NCBI RefSeq assembly: GCF_030363035.1
Contig: NZ_JAUCMN010000001.1
Location: 248,001-312,000 of the forward strand
Source: Curtobacterium caseinilyticum
GTDB lineage: Bacteria; Actinomycetota; Actinomycetes; Actinomycetales; Microbacteriaceae
Reading direction: 5' to 3'
Length of the DNA stretch: 64,000 bases
Shown here: in pieces, positions 11,976-19,846 of the stretch
Numbering within the stretch: position 1 is the first letter of the stretch
Layout of the letters: each line of letters begins with the position of its first letter
Notes under the pieces: generated by a model
What the model saw: only the letters and a program-made list of their open reading frames with translations
Told to the model about the DNA's origin: nothing
Database searches by the model: none
Made by a program: the position numbers and the translations under genes

Positions 11976-14648
11976 TCAGTGCGCCGCGGCCTCCCAGTTC
12001 GCGCCGACGCCGACGGACACGTCGAGCGGGACGCTCAGCTCGGCTGCCGCACCCATGCGGGTGCGCAGGATCTCCTCGACGCGCTCCTGCTCACCGGGTG
12101 CGACCTCGAGGATGAGCTCGTCGTGCACCTGGAGGAGCAGGTGCGACTCGAGGGACCCCTCGCGCAGGTCCGCGTCGACCCCGAGCATCGCGATCTTCAT
12201 GATGTCCGCGGCGGACCCCTGGATCGGGGCGTTCAACGCCGCTCGCTCGGCGTTCTCGCGCAGGACGCGGTTCGGGCTCTTCAGGTCCGGGAACGGACGG
12301 CGACGGCCGAAGATCGTCTCGGTGTAGCCGTCCTCCCGTGCCTGCTCGACGACGCCGCGGAGGTAGTCGCGGACCGCGCCGAACCGGGCGAAGTACTCGT
12401 TCATGAGCGTCCGCGCCTCGGACTGCTCGATGCGGAGCTGCTTCGACAGGCCGAAGGGGCTCAGGCCGTACGCCAGGCCGTAGGACATCGCCTTGACCTT
12501 CGTGCGCATCTCCGGGCTGACGTCAGCCGGCTCGACGCCGAACACGCGGGCGCCGACGAAGCGGTGCAGGTCCTCGCCCTCGTTGAAGGCCTGGATCAGC
12601 CCGGGGTCGCCGGACAGGTGCGCCATGATGCGCATCTCGATCTGCGAGTAGTCGGCGGTCACGAGCGTCGTGTACGGCTCGGCGACCGCGAAGGCCGAAC
12701 GGACCCGGCGGCCCACCGCGGTCTTCACCGGGATGTTCTGCAGGTTCGGGTCGGTCGACGAGATCCGGCCCGTGCTGCTGCCGGTCTGCTCGTAGCTCGT
12801 GTGGATGCGGCCGTCCACCACGGCGGCGTCGAGCGTGTCGACGATCTGCCGGAGCTTCGTGGCGTCGCGGTGCCGCAGCAGCAGACCGAGGAACGGGTGC
12901 GGGTGCTGCTCCTGCAGGTCGGCGAGGCTCGCAGCGTCGGTCGAGAAGCCCGTCTTGGTCTTGCGGGTCTTCGGCATCGCGAGCTCGGTGAACAGCACCT
13001 CCTGCAGCTGCTTCGGCGATCCGAGGTTCACCTCGTGCCCGATCTCCGCGAAGGCCTGCTGCGCGAGCTCGGCGGCGCGCTCCCCCAGGTCGTGCGACAG
13101 ACCGGTGAGCACGGGACGGTCGATGCCGACGCCGATGGTCTCCATGCTGGCGAGGACCGGGACGAGCGGGAGCTCGATGGTGTCGAGCACCCGGAGCGAG
13201 GACTCGTCGACGCGGGCGCGCAGCGCGGTGTCGACGCGGAGGACGTACCAGGCGTGCACGCCGATGTTGACCGGCTCGGTCTCGGGCACGAGCTGGTTCG
13301 GGTCGGCGGTCGGCAGCTCCTCGCCGAGCTCCTGGTAGACGAGGTCGGCGAGGGGCTGGCCCTGCTTGCCGGGCTGCGCGAGCCAGCCGGTCAGGCGTGC
13401 GTCGCCGGCGATGCCCGCGACCGTGATGCCGACGGTGCCGAGCGCCTTGATGGCGGCCTTGGCGTCGTGGAAGTGCTTCGGTGCGTCGGAGGCGAACCAC
13501 GCGGCGAGCTGCTCGTAGTCCTTCGCGCCGCTGCCGCCGGGCACCAGGACGGCGTCGTCGTGCGTGGCGATGCCGATCGCGCTGAGCCGGCCGTCGACGA
13601 CCTCGACCGCGACGCCGAAGCCGTTCTCGGCGTCGTTCGCCCCCTTGCGCTCGAGCCAGTGTCCGAGCTCCTCGTCGATCACGGTCTTCACCGGCGGCGG
13701 GGTCGGCGCACCGTTGTCGACCGATCCGGTCGTGTCGGTGGCCTCGGCCGGCTCGCCCGTCCCGGCCACCTTGAACACGCGGTCGAGCAGCGTGCGGAAC
13801 TGCAGCTTCGCGAAGAGGTCGCGCACCGCCTGCTCGTCCAGCGGGCGGAGGGCGACGTCGGCCGGCCCGACGGGCAGCTCGACGTCGTCCACCAACCGGT
13901 TCAGCTTCCGGTTCCGGATCGCCCGGTCCTTCTGCTCGCGGAGGTTGTTGCCGACCACACCCTTGATCTCGTCCGCGTGCTCGAGCACCCCGTCGAGCGA
14001 GCCGTAGGCGGTGACCCACTTCACCGCGGTCTTCTCGCCGACCTTGTCGATGCCGATCAGGTTGTCACTCGTCTCCCCCACGAGCGCCGCGATGTCCGGG
14101 TACTGGTGCGGCTCGATGCCGTACCGCTCGTAGACCTTGTCGCGGTCGTACCGGGTGAGCTCGGAGACGCCGCGGACCGACGGGTACAGCAGCGTGACGT
14201 CGTCGTTCACGAGCTGGATCGAGTCGCGGTCGCCGGAGACGACGTACACCTGGTAGCCCTGCTCCGAGCCCTGACGGGCGAAGGTGGCGAGGATGTCGTC
14301 GGCCTCGTAGTCCTCCTTCGTCACCGTCGTGATGCCCATCGCCTCGAGCGCCTGCTGCAGGAGCGGGATCTGGCCCTTGAACTCGGGCGGGGTCTCGGAG
14401 CGGGTGCCCTTGTAGTCCTCGTACTCACGGGTGCGGAACGAGAACCGGGAGATGTCGAACGCGACCGCCAGGTGGGTCGGCTTCTCGCGCTGCAGGAGCA
14501 TGAGCAGCATCGAGATGAAGCCGTGGATGGCGTTCGTGTGCTGCCCCTCGCGGTTCACGAAGCTGTCGACCGGGAGCGCGTAGAAGGCCCGGAAGGCGAG
14601 CGAGTGGCCGTCGATGACCATGAGGGTAGGCTTTGCGGAGTCCGACAC
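11976..14648 (-). CDS. polA: DNA polymerase I
   Basis: PolA fills gaps during excision repair and processes Okazaki fragments. In the 890-residue protein the N-terminal 5'-3' exonuclease domain shows IDGHSLAFRAF, DYEADD and GDRDSIQLV. Polymerase motif A (DYSQIEMRI) begins at about residue 666, motif B (KAMSYGLAYG) at about 718, and motif C (HDE) at about 842. The central 3'-5' exonuclease-like domain (about 320-500) reads VAVEVVDGRLSAIGIA where active enzymes carry a DxE pair, so proofreading is probably absent, as in other actinobacterial PolA. The GTG start at 14648 gives the N-terminus VSDSAKPTLMVIDGH. The gene is divergent from the thioesterase gene. Confidence 0.97.
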   Translation of the reverse strand: MSDSAKPTLMVIDGHSLAFRAFYALPVDSFVNREGQHTNAIHGFISMLLMLLQREKPTHLAVAFDISRFSFRTREYEDYKGTRSETPPEFKGQIPLLQQALEAMGITTVTKEDYEADDILATFARQGSEQGYQVYVVSGDRDSIQLVNDDVTLLYPSVRGVSELTRYDRDKVYERYGIEPHQYPDIAALVGETSDNLIGIDKVGEKTAVKWVTAYGSLDGVLEHADEIKGVVGNNLREQKDRAIRNRKLNRLVDDVELPVGPADVALRPLDEQAVRDLFAKLQFRTLLDRVFKVAGTGEPAEATDTTGSVDNGAPTPPPVKTVIDEELGHWLERKGANDAENGFGVAVEVVDGRLSAIGIATHDDAVLVPGGSGAKDYEQLAAWFASDAPKHFHDAKAAIKALGTVGITVAGIAGDARLTGWLAQPGKQGQPLADLVYQELGEELPTADPNQLVPETEPVNIGVHAWYVLRVDTALRARVDESSLRVLDTIELPLVPVLASMETIGVGIDRPVLTGLSHDLGERAAELAQQAFAEIGHEVNLGSPKQLQEVLFTELAMPKTRKTKTGFSTDAASLADLQEQHPHPFLGLLLRHRDATKLRQIVDTLDAAVVDGRIHTSYEQTGSSTGRISSTDPNLQNIPVKTAVGRRVRSAFAVAEPYTTLVTADYSQIEMRIMAHLSGDPGLIQAFNEGEDLHRFVGARVFGVEPADVSPEMRTKVKAMSYGLAYGLSPFGLSKQLRIEQSEARTLMNEYFARFGAVRDYLRGVVEQAREDGYTETIFGRRRPFPDLKSPNRVLRENAERAALNAPIQGSAADIMKIAMLGVDADLREGSLESHLLLQVHDELILEVAPGEQERVEEILRTRMGAAAELSVPLDVSVGVGANWEAAAH

Positions 14649-14691
14649 CCGGACAGCCTACCGACGCCATCCGACACGGGAGTCCTCGAGC

Positions 14692-15129
14692 GTGACCGAC
14701 GACGTGACCCACGAACCGACCACCTCCGGAGCCGTCGACGAGCGACTGTCCGACCGCGGGATGGGCGAACTGGCCACGAAGATGGGCATGGAGATCACCG
14801 AGCTCAGCGCCGAACGCGCGGTCGGGTCGATCCCCGTCGAGGGCAACCGCCAGCCGGTCGGCCTGCTGCACGGTGGCGCCTACGTGGTGCTCGCGGAGAG
14901 CCTCGGGTCGATGGCCGCGAACGTGCACGCCGGTCCCGGCCGCTTCGCCGTCGGCATCGAGCTCAGCGCATCGCACTCGCGGAGCGCCACGAGCGGACGC
15001 GTCACCGGTACGTGCACCGCGATCCACCTCGGCGGCACGCTCACCACGCACGAGATCGTGCTCACCGACGACGAGGGCCGCCGCTGCTCGACCGTGCGCA
15101 TCACCAACATGATCCGCGAGCGGCGCTGA
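14692..15129 (+). CDS. Hotdog-fold thioesterase (PaaI-like)
   Basis: This 145-residue protein is a predicted acyl-CoA thioesterase. It has the hotdog pattern NRQPVGLLHGGAYVVLAES, in which the HGG and the following acidic residue are typical of PaaI/MenI-type 4HBT enzymes. The FAVGIELSASHSRSATSG strand follows. The substrate is not deducible; menaquinone-precursor (DHNA-CoA) hydrolysis is one possibility for this family. GTG at 14692 was chosen because GGGAG lies about nine bases upstream and the next in-frame methionine would cut the family's N-terminal helix. It is divergent from polA (43 bases apart) and convergent with the GNAT gene. Confidence 0.88.
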   Translation: MTDDVTHEPTTSGAVDERLSDRGMGELATKMGMEITELSAERAVGSIPVEGNRQPVGLLHGGAYVVLAESLGSMAANVHAGPGRFAVGIELSASHSRSATSGRVTGTCTAIHLGGTLTTHEIVLTDDEGRRCSTVRITNMIRERR

Positions 15130-15145
15130 CCCCGGTCCGGACCGG

Positions 15146-15616
15146 TCAGTCCTCCGGCGGGCGCTGCAGCAGCAGTCGCGCGTCCCCGAACCCGAGCCGT
15201 CGGTAGAGCGACTCCCCCACGACGCTCGAGTGCACCACGATGCGCTCAGCGCCGAGCTCGTCCGCGGTCTCGACCAGCCGGTCGACCAGTCGGGCAGCGA
15301 CCCCGCCACCGCGCAGGTCCGGGTGCACGTAGACCGTCTGCAGTTCCGCGGCGACACGCCCCCGTGGTCGGTGCGGTGCCGGCGGTCGGGCGTTCAGCGC
15401 CAGCCAGGCCATGCCGAGCACCGTGCCGTCCCGCTCGGCGACGACGCACCGGTGCGTCGCAGCGTGCTCCCGTGCGAACGCGGTCATCGCCTCGCGGTAC
15501 TCCGCCGGCGTGACCGCCGGGGCGGTGCCGTCCTCGTCCACGCTCCACCGCCACCGGAGGTCGGCCACCGCAGGCATGTCCTCCAGCCGGGAGGCACGGA
15601 TCACCACGTCGTCCAT
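15146..15616 (-). CDS. GNAT family N-acetyltransferase
   Basis: This 156-residue protein has the GNAT acetyl-CoA fold. The beta4-alpha3 motif reads VYVHPDLRGGGVAARLVD, followed by GAERIVVHSS and a terminal SLYRRLGF, the usual C-terminal tyrosine motif. The acceptor substrate is unknown. The start at 15616 (MDDVVIRASRLEDMPAVADL) has a nearby GGTGGAG. Upstream in-frame codons run through a strong palindrome and are rejected. The stop lies 16 bases from the convergent thioesterase stop. Confidence 0.88.
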   Translation of the reverse strand: MDDVVIRASRLEDMPAVADLRWRWSVDEDGTAPAVTPAEYREAMTAFAREHAATHRCVVAERDGTVLGMAWLALNARPPAPHRPRGRVAAELQTVYVHPDLRGGGVAARLVDRLVETADELGAERIVVHSSVVGESLYRRLGFGDARLLLQRPPED

Positions 15617-15708
15617 CGCTCCACCCTGCCAGGTGGTCGCCGCTGCGGCGGGGCCGACCCGCGCCTCCCGTCCGACGCGCACACACGCACGGAGCCCGTG
15701 TCCCGTGC

Positions 15709-15771
15709 CCTCGGTGGAGCAGTTGCTGTCGGGTGGCGCCCGCCGACCCGACAGCAACTGCTCCACCGAGG
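15709..15771. repeat. Long perfect inverted repeat between GNAT and pdtaR genes
   Basis: Two perfect 25-base arms (15709-15733 and 15747-15771; outer sequence CCTCGGTGGAGCAGTTGCTG) flank a 13-base loop. It lies about 80 bases past the pdtaR stop and about 90 bases before the GNAT start. The sequence is unrelated to the other hairpin families in the window. It could be a back-up terminator or a mobile palindromic element. Confidence 0.8.
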
Positions 15772-15796
15772 ACCGTCGGAACGGCCGGACGACGCG

Positions 15797-15829
15797 ACAG
15801 CGCCGCCGGACGGTGTCCGGCGGCGCTGT
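15797..15829 (-). terminator. pdtaR terminator hairpin
   Basis: This is a 15-bp perfect inverted repeat (15797-15811 and 15815-15829) with a 3-base loop, beginning 22 bases after the pdtaR stop codon. There is no T-tract. Confidence 0.8.
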
Positions 15830-15851
15830 GGCGTGAGCGGTGGGTGCCGCG

Positions 15852-16457
15852 TTACTTCTTGGCGCTGAGCTGCTCGATGATCGCCTTCGCGACGTCGTGC
15901 ATGGTCAGGCGGCGGTCCATCGAGGCCTTCTGGATCCAACGGAACGCCTCGGGCTCGGTGAGGCCCATCTTCTCGTTGAGCAGGCCCTTGGCGCGGTCGA
16001 CGAGCTTGCGCGTCTCGAAGCGCTCGACCAGGTCGGCGACCTCGGCCTCGAGCGTGATGATCTGCTGGTGCCGCGAGAGGGCGATCTCGATCGCGGGGAG
16101 GAGGTCGTTCGGGGTGAAGGGCTTCACGACGTACGCGAGGGCGCCGGCCTCGGTCGCGCGCTCGACGAGGTCCTTCTGGCTGAACGCCGTGAGGAGGACC
16201 ACCGGAGCGATGTGGTTCTTGGAGAGCTTCTCGGCCGCGGAGATGCCGTCGAGCTGGGGCATCTTGACGTCCATGACGACGAGGTCCGGGCGGAGGTCGG
16301 TCGCGAGCTGCACGGCGGTCTCACCGTCACCGGCTTCACCGACCACGTCGAACCCGTTGTCGCGGAGGATCTCGACGATGTCGAGACGGATGAGCGACTC
16401 GTCCTCGGCGACGACGACGCGACGCGGTGCTGCTGGGGTTGCTTCTGTGTCACTCAC
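15852..16457 (-). CDS. pdtaR: ANTAR-domain response regulator (PdtaR-like)
   Basis: This 201-residue response regulator ends in an RNA-binding ANTAR domain. The receiver (about residues 12-130) has the acidic pair in VVVAEDE, the phospho-acceptor D63 (VVMDVKMPQ) and the lysine of VVKPFTP. A coiled linker follows, then an ANTAR helix bundle (LVDRAKGLLNEKMGLTEPEA...). The architecture matches mycobacterial PdtaR (Rv1626), which acts in transcription antitermination with the sensor PdtaS. No cognate kinase lies in the window. The GTG start at 16457 lies only a few bases after the expected transcription start of the promoter at 16468-16497, so the mRNA may be leaderless. Confidence 0.92.
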   Translation of the reverse strand: MSDTEATPAAPRRVVVAEDESLIRLDIVEILRDNGFDVVGEAGDGETAVQLATDLRPDLVVMDVKMPQLDGISAAEKLSKNHIAPVVLLTAFSQKDLVERATEAGALAYVVKPFTPNDLLPAIEIALSRHQQIITLEAEVADLVERFETRKLVDRAKGLLNEKMGLTEPEAFRWIQKASMDRRLTMHDVAKAIIEQLSAKK

Positions 16458-16467
16458 GACCGAGAGC

Positions 16468-16497
16468 CTACTAGACGGAGCGCGCGGCTTCCGTCAA
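16468..16497 (-). promoter_or_regulatory. Candidate promoter of pdtaR (leaderless)
   Basis: TTGACG (16497-16492) and TAGTAG (16473-16468) are separated by 18 bases on the minus strand. Transcription would start near 16459-16461, two to four bases before the GTG start codon, and no Shine-Dalgarno is present. Confidence 0.5.
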
Positions 16498-16528
16498 CTG
16501 TGGAGGCACCGTTCAAGGAGGCCGTTCT

Positions 16529-16744
16529 GTACGAGTGGCGGGACGCTCCGTGCGCGCAGCCCCGCACGCCGTGAGCGACCTCGTACGAGTGGCGGGACGC
16601 TCCGCGCGCGCAGCCCCGCACGCCGTGAGCGACCTCGTACGAGTGGCGGGACGCTCCGTGTGCGCAGCCCCGCACGCCGTGAGCGACCTTGTACCAGTGG
16701 CGGGACGCTCCGTGTGCGCAGCCCCGCACGCCGTGAGCGACCTT
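16529..16744 (-). repeat. Four 54-bp tandem repeats derived from the adjacent tRNA-Leu 3' half
   Basis: Units lie at 16529-16582, 16583-16636, 16637-16690 and 16691-16744, and the tRNA gene continues in register at 16745. Each unit shares GTACGAGTGGCGGGAC (the tRNA acceptor and T-stem 3' side; one mismatch in unit 4) and CCCGCACGCCGTGAG (T-stem 5' side and variable arm) with the gene. The five T-loop bases TCGAA are replaced by 15-16 bases beginning GCTCCGTG. A 7-base spacer (CGACCTC or CGACCTT) ends each unit. Units differ at only a few positions. On the tRNA strand each unit can fold as an extended T-arm. The array keeps frames open, but no protein is supported. Confidence 0.92.
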
Positions 16745-16745
16745 G

Positions 16746-16826
16746 TACGAGTGGCGGGACTCGAACCCGCACGCCGTGAGGCAGAGCATTTTGAGTGCCC
16801 CGTGTCTACCGTTCCACCACACTCGC
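16746..16826 (-). tRNA. tRNA-Leu (anticodon CAA)
   Basis: On the minus strand, acceptor GCGAGTG (16826-16820) pairs with CACTCGT, followed by discriminator A at 16746. The anticodon stem GGGCA/TGCTC encloses loop CTCAAAA, giving anticodon CAA (reads UUG). The long variable arm and the T-arm GCGGG-TTCGAGT-CCCGC are those of a class II leucine tRNA. CCA is not encoded. The gene is 81 nt long. Four tandem, altered copies of its 3' half follow it directly. Confidence 0.93.
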
Positions 16827-16867
16827 GAGGGCACCAGGCTAGCAGGGCCCGGGTCCGCCTCCGGCCG

Positions 16868-17425
16868 TCACACCGGCACCAGCGGCTGCGGCTCCCCCGC
16901 GGGCAGCTCCACACGGACGGCATCGCCGGCTCGGACCGTACCGCCGGTGACCACGACGCCCATCACGCCGCCCTTGCGCTCCACGCTGCCGTCCTCGGAC
17001 CGGCCGAGGACCGCGCGGAGCAGCCCCGGGTCGAAGTCGTTGATCTGCTGGCACGGGTTCCGGAGCCCCGTGACGCGGACGGAGGCCTCGTCACCGAGGT
17101 GGAGCAGCGTCCCGGTCGGCAACCCGAGCAGGTCGACACCGCGCGTGGTGACGTTCTCCCCCATGTCCCCGGGGACGACGGTGTGCCCGGCCGCCGCGAC
17201 CTCGTCGAACACCTCGGCGTGCAGCAGGTGCACCTGTCGGAGGTTCGGCTGCGAGGGGTCCCGGGCGACGCGGGACCGGTGCTGCACGGTGGCGCCGGCG
17301 TGGGCGTCGCCCTCGACGCCCCACCCCGCGACGAGGGTGATCTCCTCCACGACGGGCTTGCTGAAGCGGTGCTCGGCGTCGCGACCCACGGCGACGACCC
17401 GACCGGTCTCCTGACGAGTGCTCAC
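16868..17425 (-). CDS. MOSC domain-containing protein
   Basis: This 185-residue MOSC-domain protein has the conserved motifs GVEGDAHAG, GDMGENVTTRG, LLHLG and the cysteine-bearing GLRNPCQQI. MOSC domains occur in molybdenum-cofactor sulfurase C-termini and the YiiM/mARC families and are thought to carry sulfur or bind Mo-cofactor. This one is a stand-alone YiiM-type protein of unknown substrate. The GTG start at 17425 overlaps the stop of the upstream histidine kinase (GTGA). It is therefore the third gene of an RR-kinase-MOSC operon. The order is unusual and may mean that the MOSC protein's level follows the two-component system. Confidence 0.88.
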   Translation of the reverse strand: MSTRQETGRVVAVGRDAEHRFSKPVVEEITLVAGWGVEGDAHAGATVQHRSRVARDPSQPNLRQVHLLHAEVFDEVAAAGHTVVPGDMGENVTTRGVDLLGLPTGTLLHLGDEASVRVTGLRNPCQQINDFDPGLLRAVLGRSEDGSVERKGGVMGVVVTGGTVRAGDAVRVELPAGEPQPLVPV

Positions 17426-19017
17426 GCCTCCATCGTGGCAGACACGGGCGCCCGGTCGACACCCCGACCTGCTGCCGACCCGGGCTCGACGGACCGGCAG
17501 GTCCGTGGCAGGCGGAGCACGAACCGGGCGCCACCGAGCGTGCCGTCGTCCCCGTGGACGAGGGTGCCGCCGTGGGCGACCGCGATGCCGCGGGCGATCG
17601 GCAGACCGAGTCCCGCACCACCCGACCGGACGTCGCGAGCGTCCTCGAGCCGCACGAGCCGGTCGAAGACCCGCTCCCGGTCCCCGAGCGGGATGCCGGG
17701 GCCGTCGTCCTCGACCTCGAGCACCGCTCCGTCACCGTCGGCGGCGAGGGACAGCCGCACGGTCCCCGTCCCACCCGTGGCGCGTGCGGCGTTGTCGACG
17801 AGGTTGGCGAGCACCTGCGCGAGCCGGTCGGGGTCCACGTCCGCACGGACGGGTCCGGACGGCAGCTCGGGACGCAGGGCGGTACCCGGCAGCCGGAGTC
17901 CGAGCCGGTCGACCTCGGCACGCAGCCACGCGACGAGGTCGGTCGGCCGTCGGTCGAGGGCGATCCCACGGTCCAGGCGGGCCATGGTGAGCATGTCGTC
18001 CACGAGGCGCGCTGCACGGTCCGCCTGCCGGACGACGTGCACGGCGAGGACCTCGGTCGTCGCCGGGTCGTCGCCGCCGCTCCGCACGAGGGTGTCCGCG
18101 GCCGCGCGGACCCCGGCCACCGGCGTGCGGAGTTCGTGTGCGGCGTCCGACAGGAACCCGCGGACGCGCTCCTCGGCCGCCACGGCCTGGGCCTCGGCGC
18201 CCTCGACGGCGTCGAGCATCTCGTCGAAGGCGGCGGCCACGCGGCCGATCTCGGTGTCGGTCCGTGCGGGTCGCAGCCGCCGACCGCGGTCGCCGTCGGC
18301 GATCGAGCGCGCCGTCGCCGTGACCTCGTCGAGCGGACGCAACGCGCGACGGACGACCAGGACGACACCGACCACGGCGACCCCGAGGAAGGCCGCGGAC
18401 GCCCCGCCCATCACCCACCCGAGCTGCGCGAGGGTCTCCTGCACGTCGCGCGTCCCGGCGGTGAGCGTGATGCGGGTGCCGTCGTCGAGGACGGACCGGA
18501 GCGTGAGGACGCCGTCGTCGTCGCGCACGTCGGCGGACACGACGGATGCACCGGACGTCGTCGTGGCCCCCGCCCCGGACCTGGTCGAGCCGGCCGAGGA
18601 CGATCCCGGGTCCGACGATCCCGGCGCCGACGATCCTGGGCTCGACGAGCCACCGGACGACCGCTCGCGCGCCGCCGGGCCCGGGAGCCCTGCCGGGTCG
18701 GGTGGCCCGGAGCGGAGCTGGTCGGGGGTCGGACCGGCCTCGACCGCGGCACCGTCGGACTGCACGATCCGCACGGAGAGCCCCTGCGCCGACAACCGGT
18801 CGGCCAGATCGTCGGCGTCGAGCACCCCGACGAGCGCTGCGGCGGCGGCAGCCCGGTCCCGCAGCCGGTCCTCGACCTGGGCGCGGAGCCGGGCACCGAG
18901 CACCGCCTCGACCGCGACGACGAGGCCGGCGAGCAGCACCGCGAGCAGCACGAGCACCGCCACCACGGTCCGGAGCCGCAGCGACGTGGTGCGCAACCGT
19001 CCGCCCGCCGGGATCAC
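17422..19017 (-). CDS. Sensor histidine kinase
   Basis: This 531-residue membrane sensor has a first transmembrane helix (about residues 16-38) and an extracytoplasmic region to about 200. A second helix (about 201-223) is followed by a HAMP domain. The phospho-acceptor is H294 (SDAAHELRTPVAG), and the ATPase boxes are LVDNAARAT, DDGPGIP and GGAGLGLPIARG. The sensor region has a low-complexity Gly/Ser/Pro stretch (about 121-145, GSSxPGSS repeats encoded by 15-bp units), probably a flexible linker. The GTG start overlaps the regulator's stop (GTGA), and its own stop overlaps the MOSC start. The stimulus is unknown. Confidence 0.92.
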   Translation of the reverse strand: MIPAGGRLRTTSLRLRTVVAVLVLLAVLLAGLVVAVEAVLGARLRAQVEDRLRDRAAAAAALVGVLDADDLADRLSAQGLSVRIVQSDGAAVEAGPTPDQLRSGPPDPAGLPGPAARERSSGGSSSPGSSAPGSSDPGSSSAGSTRSGAGATTTSGASVVSADVRDDDGVLTLRSVLDDGTRITLTAGTRDVQETLAQLGWVMGGASAAFLGVAVVGVVLVVRRALRPLDEVTATARSIADGDRGRRLRPARTDTEIGRVAAAFDEMLDAVEGAEAQAVAAEERVRGFLSDAAHELRTPVAGVRAAADTLVRSGGDDPATTEVLAVHVVRQADRAARLVDDMLTMARLDRGIALDRRPTDLVAWLRAEVDRLGLRLPGTALRPELPSGPVRADVDPDRLAQVLANLVDNAARATGGTGTVRLSLAADGDGAVLEVEDDGPGIPLGDRERVFDRLVRLEDARDVRSGGAGLGLPIARGIAVAHGGTLVHGDDGTLGGARFVLRLPRTCRSVEPGSAAGRGVDRAPVSATMEA

Positions 19018-19706
19018 GCCGCGCCCCGGTCCACCGCGAGCCGGTAGCCGAGCCCCCGGACCGTGTGCACGAGTCGGGGCCCGTGTGCCTCCATCTTGCG
19101 GCGCAGCGCGCTGAGGTGCACCTCCACCAGGTTCGGCGCGATGTCCTCGTACCCCCAGACCTGCGTCGTGATCTGCCCCTTGGACACCGTCCGGCCGCGG
19201 CTCTCGGCGAGGAAGCGCAGCAGTCGGAACTCCGTGGCGGTCAGGTCGAGCAGGACACCACCGCGTCGGACGGTCGCGCCCTCGGGGTCGACCACCAGGT
19301 CCCCGACCTCGATCACCGACGGGACCCGTCCCCGTCGACGCAGCACCGCGGTCACCCTTGCCACGAGCTCCGCCATCGCGAAGGGCTTCACCACGTAGTC
19401 GTCGGCACCCTCGGCGAAGCCTCGGAGTCGGTCGTCGAGTTCGTCGCGCGCCGTCATCATCACGACGGCCGCGTCCGACCGTTGCCGCACCCGCGCTGCG
19501 AGCAGGATGCCGCTCGGGCCGGGGAGCATCCAGTCGAGGAGCACGAGGTCGGGGGCGGCACGGTCGAGGTCCTCGGCGATCGACCGGCCGTCGGTCGCGT
19601 CGGTCACGACGAAGCCCTCGGCGCGCAGGGTCGTCGCGACGGCGGTGCGGAGGGAGTCGTCGTCCTCGACCACCAGGACACGTGCGGGTGCGTTCACGGC
19701 GGACAC
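19014..19706 (-). CDS. OmpR/PhoB-family response regulator
   Basis: This 230-residue regulator has a receiver domain (about residues 8-120) with phospho-acceptor D58 (DLVLLDWMLPGPSG) and the lysine of VVKPFAM. A C-terminal winged helix follows (about 130-225: LTATEFRLLRFLAESRGRTV, QVWGYE, VEVHLSALRRKME, VRGLGYRL). The GTG start at 19706 or a second GTG at 19697 are both possible. It is the first gene of the RR-kinase-MOSC operon. It is divergent from the Pro/Gly-rich exported protein gene, and the shared intergenic region holds a TGCTTCAG direct repeat that is a likely target. Confidence 0.93.
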   Translation of the reverse strand: MSAVNAPARVLVVEDDDSLRTAVATTLRAEGFVVTDATDGRSIAEDLDRAAPDLVLLDWMLPGPSGILLAARVRQRSDAAVVMMTARDELDDRLRGFAEGADDYVVKPFAMAELVARVTAVLRRRGRVPSVIEVGDLVVDPEGATVRRGGVLLDLTATEFRLLRFLAESRGRTVSKGQITTQVWGYEDIAPNLVEVHLSALRRKMEAHGPRLVHTVRGLGYRLAVDRGAA

Positions 19707-19757
19707 GCTAGGTGGGAACTGCCCGCAAGGAGCATGGAGGACGCTGGAGGACCCCTG

Positions 19758-19776
19758 TGCTTCAGTCCTGCTTCAG
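19758..19776. promoter_or_regulatory. Candidate response-regulator operator (direct repeat)
   Basis: TGCTTCAG occurs at 19758-19765 and again at 19769-19776, an 11-base period (one helical turn). Tandem repeats of this spacing are typical of OmpR-family binding sites. It lies between the regulator gene and the divergent exported-protein gene, about 70 bases before the latter's start codon. Confidence 0.5.
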
Positions 19777-19846
19777 ATTCGAGCTCGACCGTCGTCCTCG
19801 TCGCCGGACCGACCCGGTCCCGCGACACCGACACGGAAGGCACACC

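Noticed and set aside
16529-16744. CRISPR array
   Set aside because: Units are directly contiguous with no variable spacers, and no cas genes are nearby.
16454-16834. Repeat protein with 18-residue units encoded by the 54-bp array
   Set aside because: 54 is a multiple of three, so all frames stay open. The array derives from a tRNA gene, has no Shine-Dalgarno, and the frame runs through the tRNA itself.
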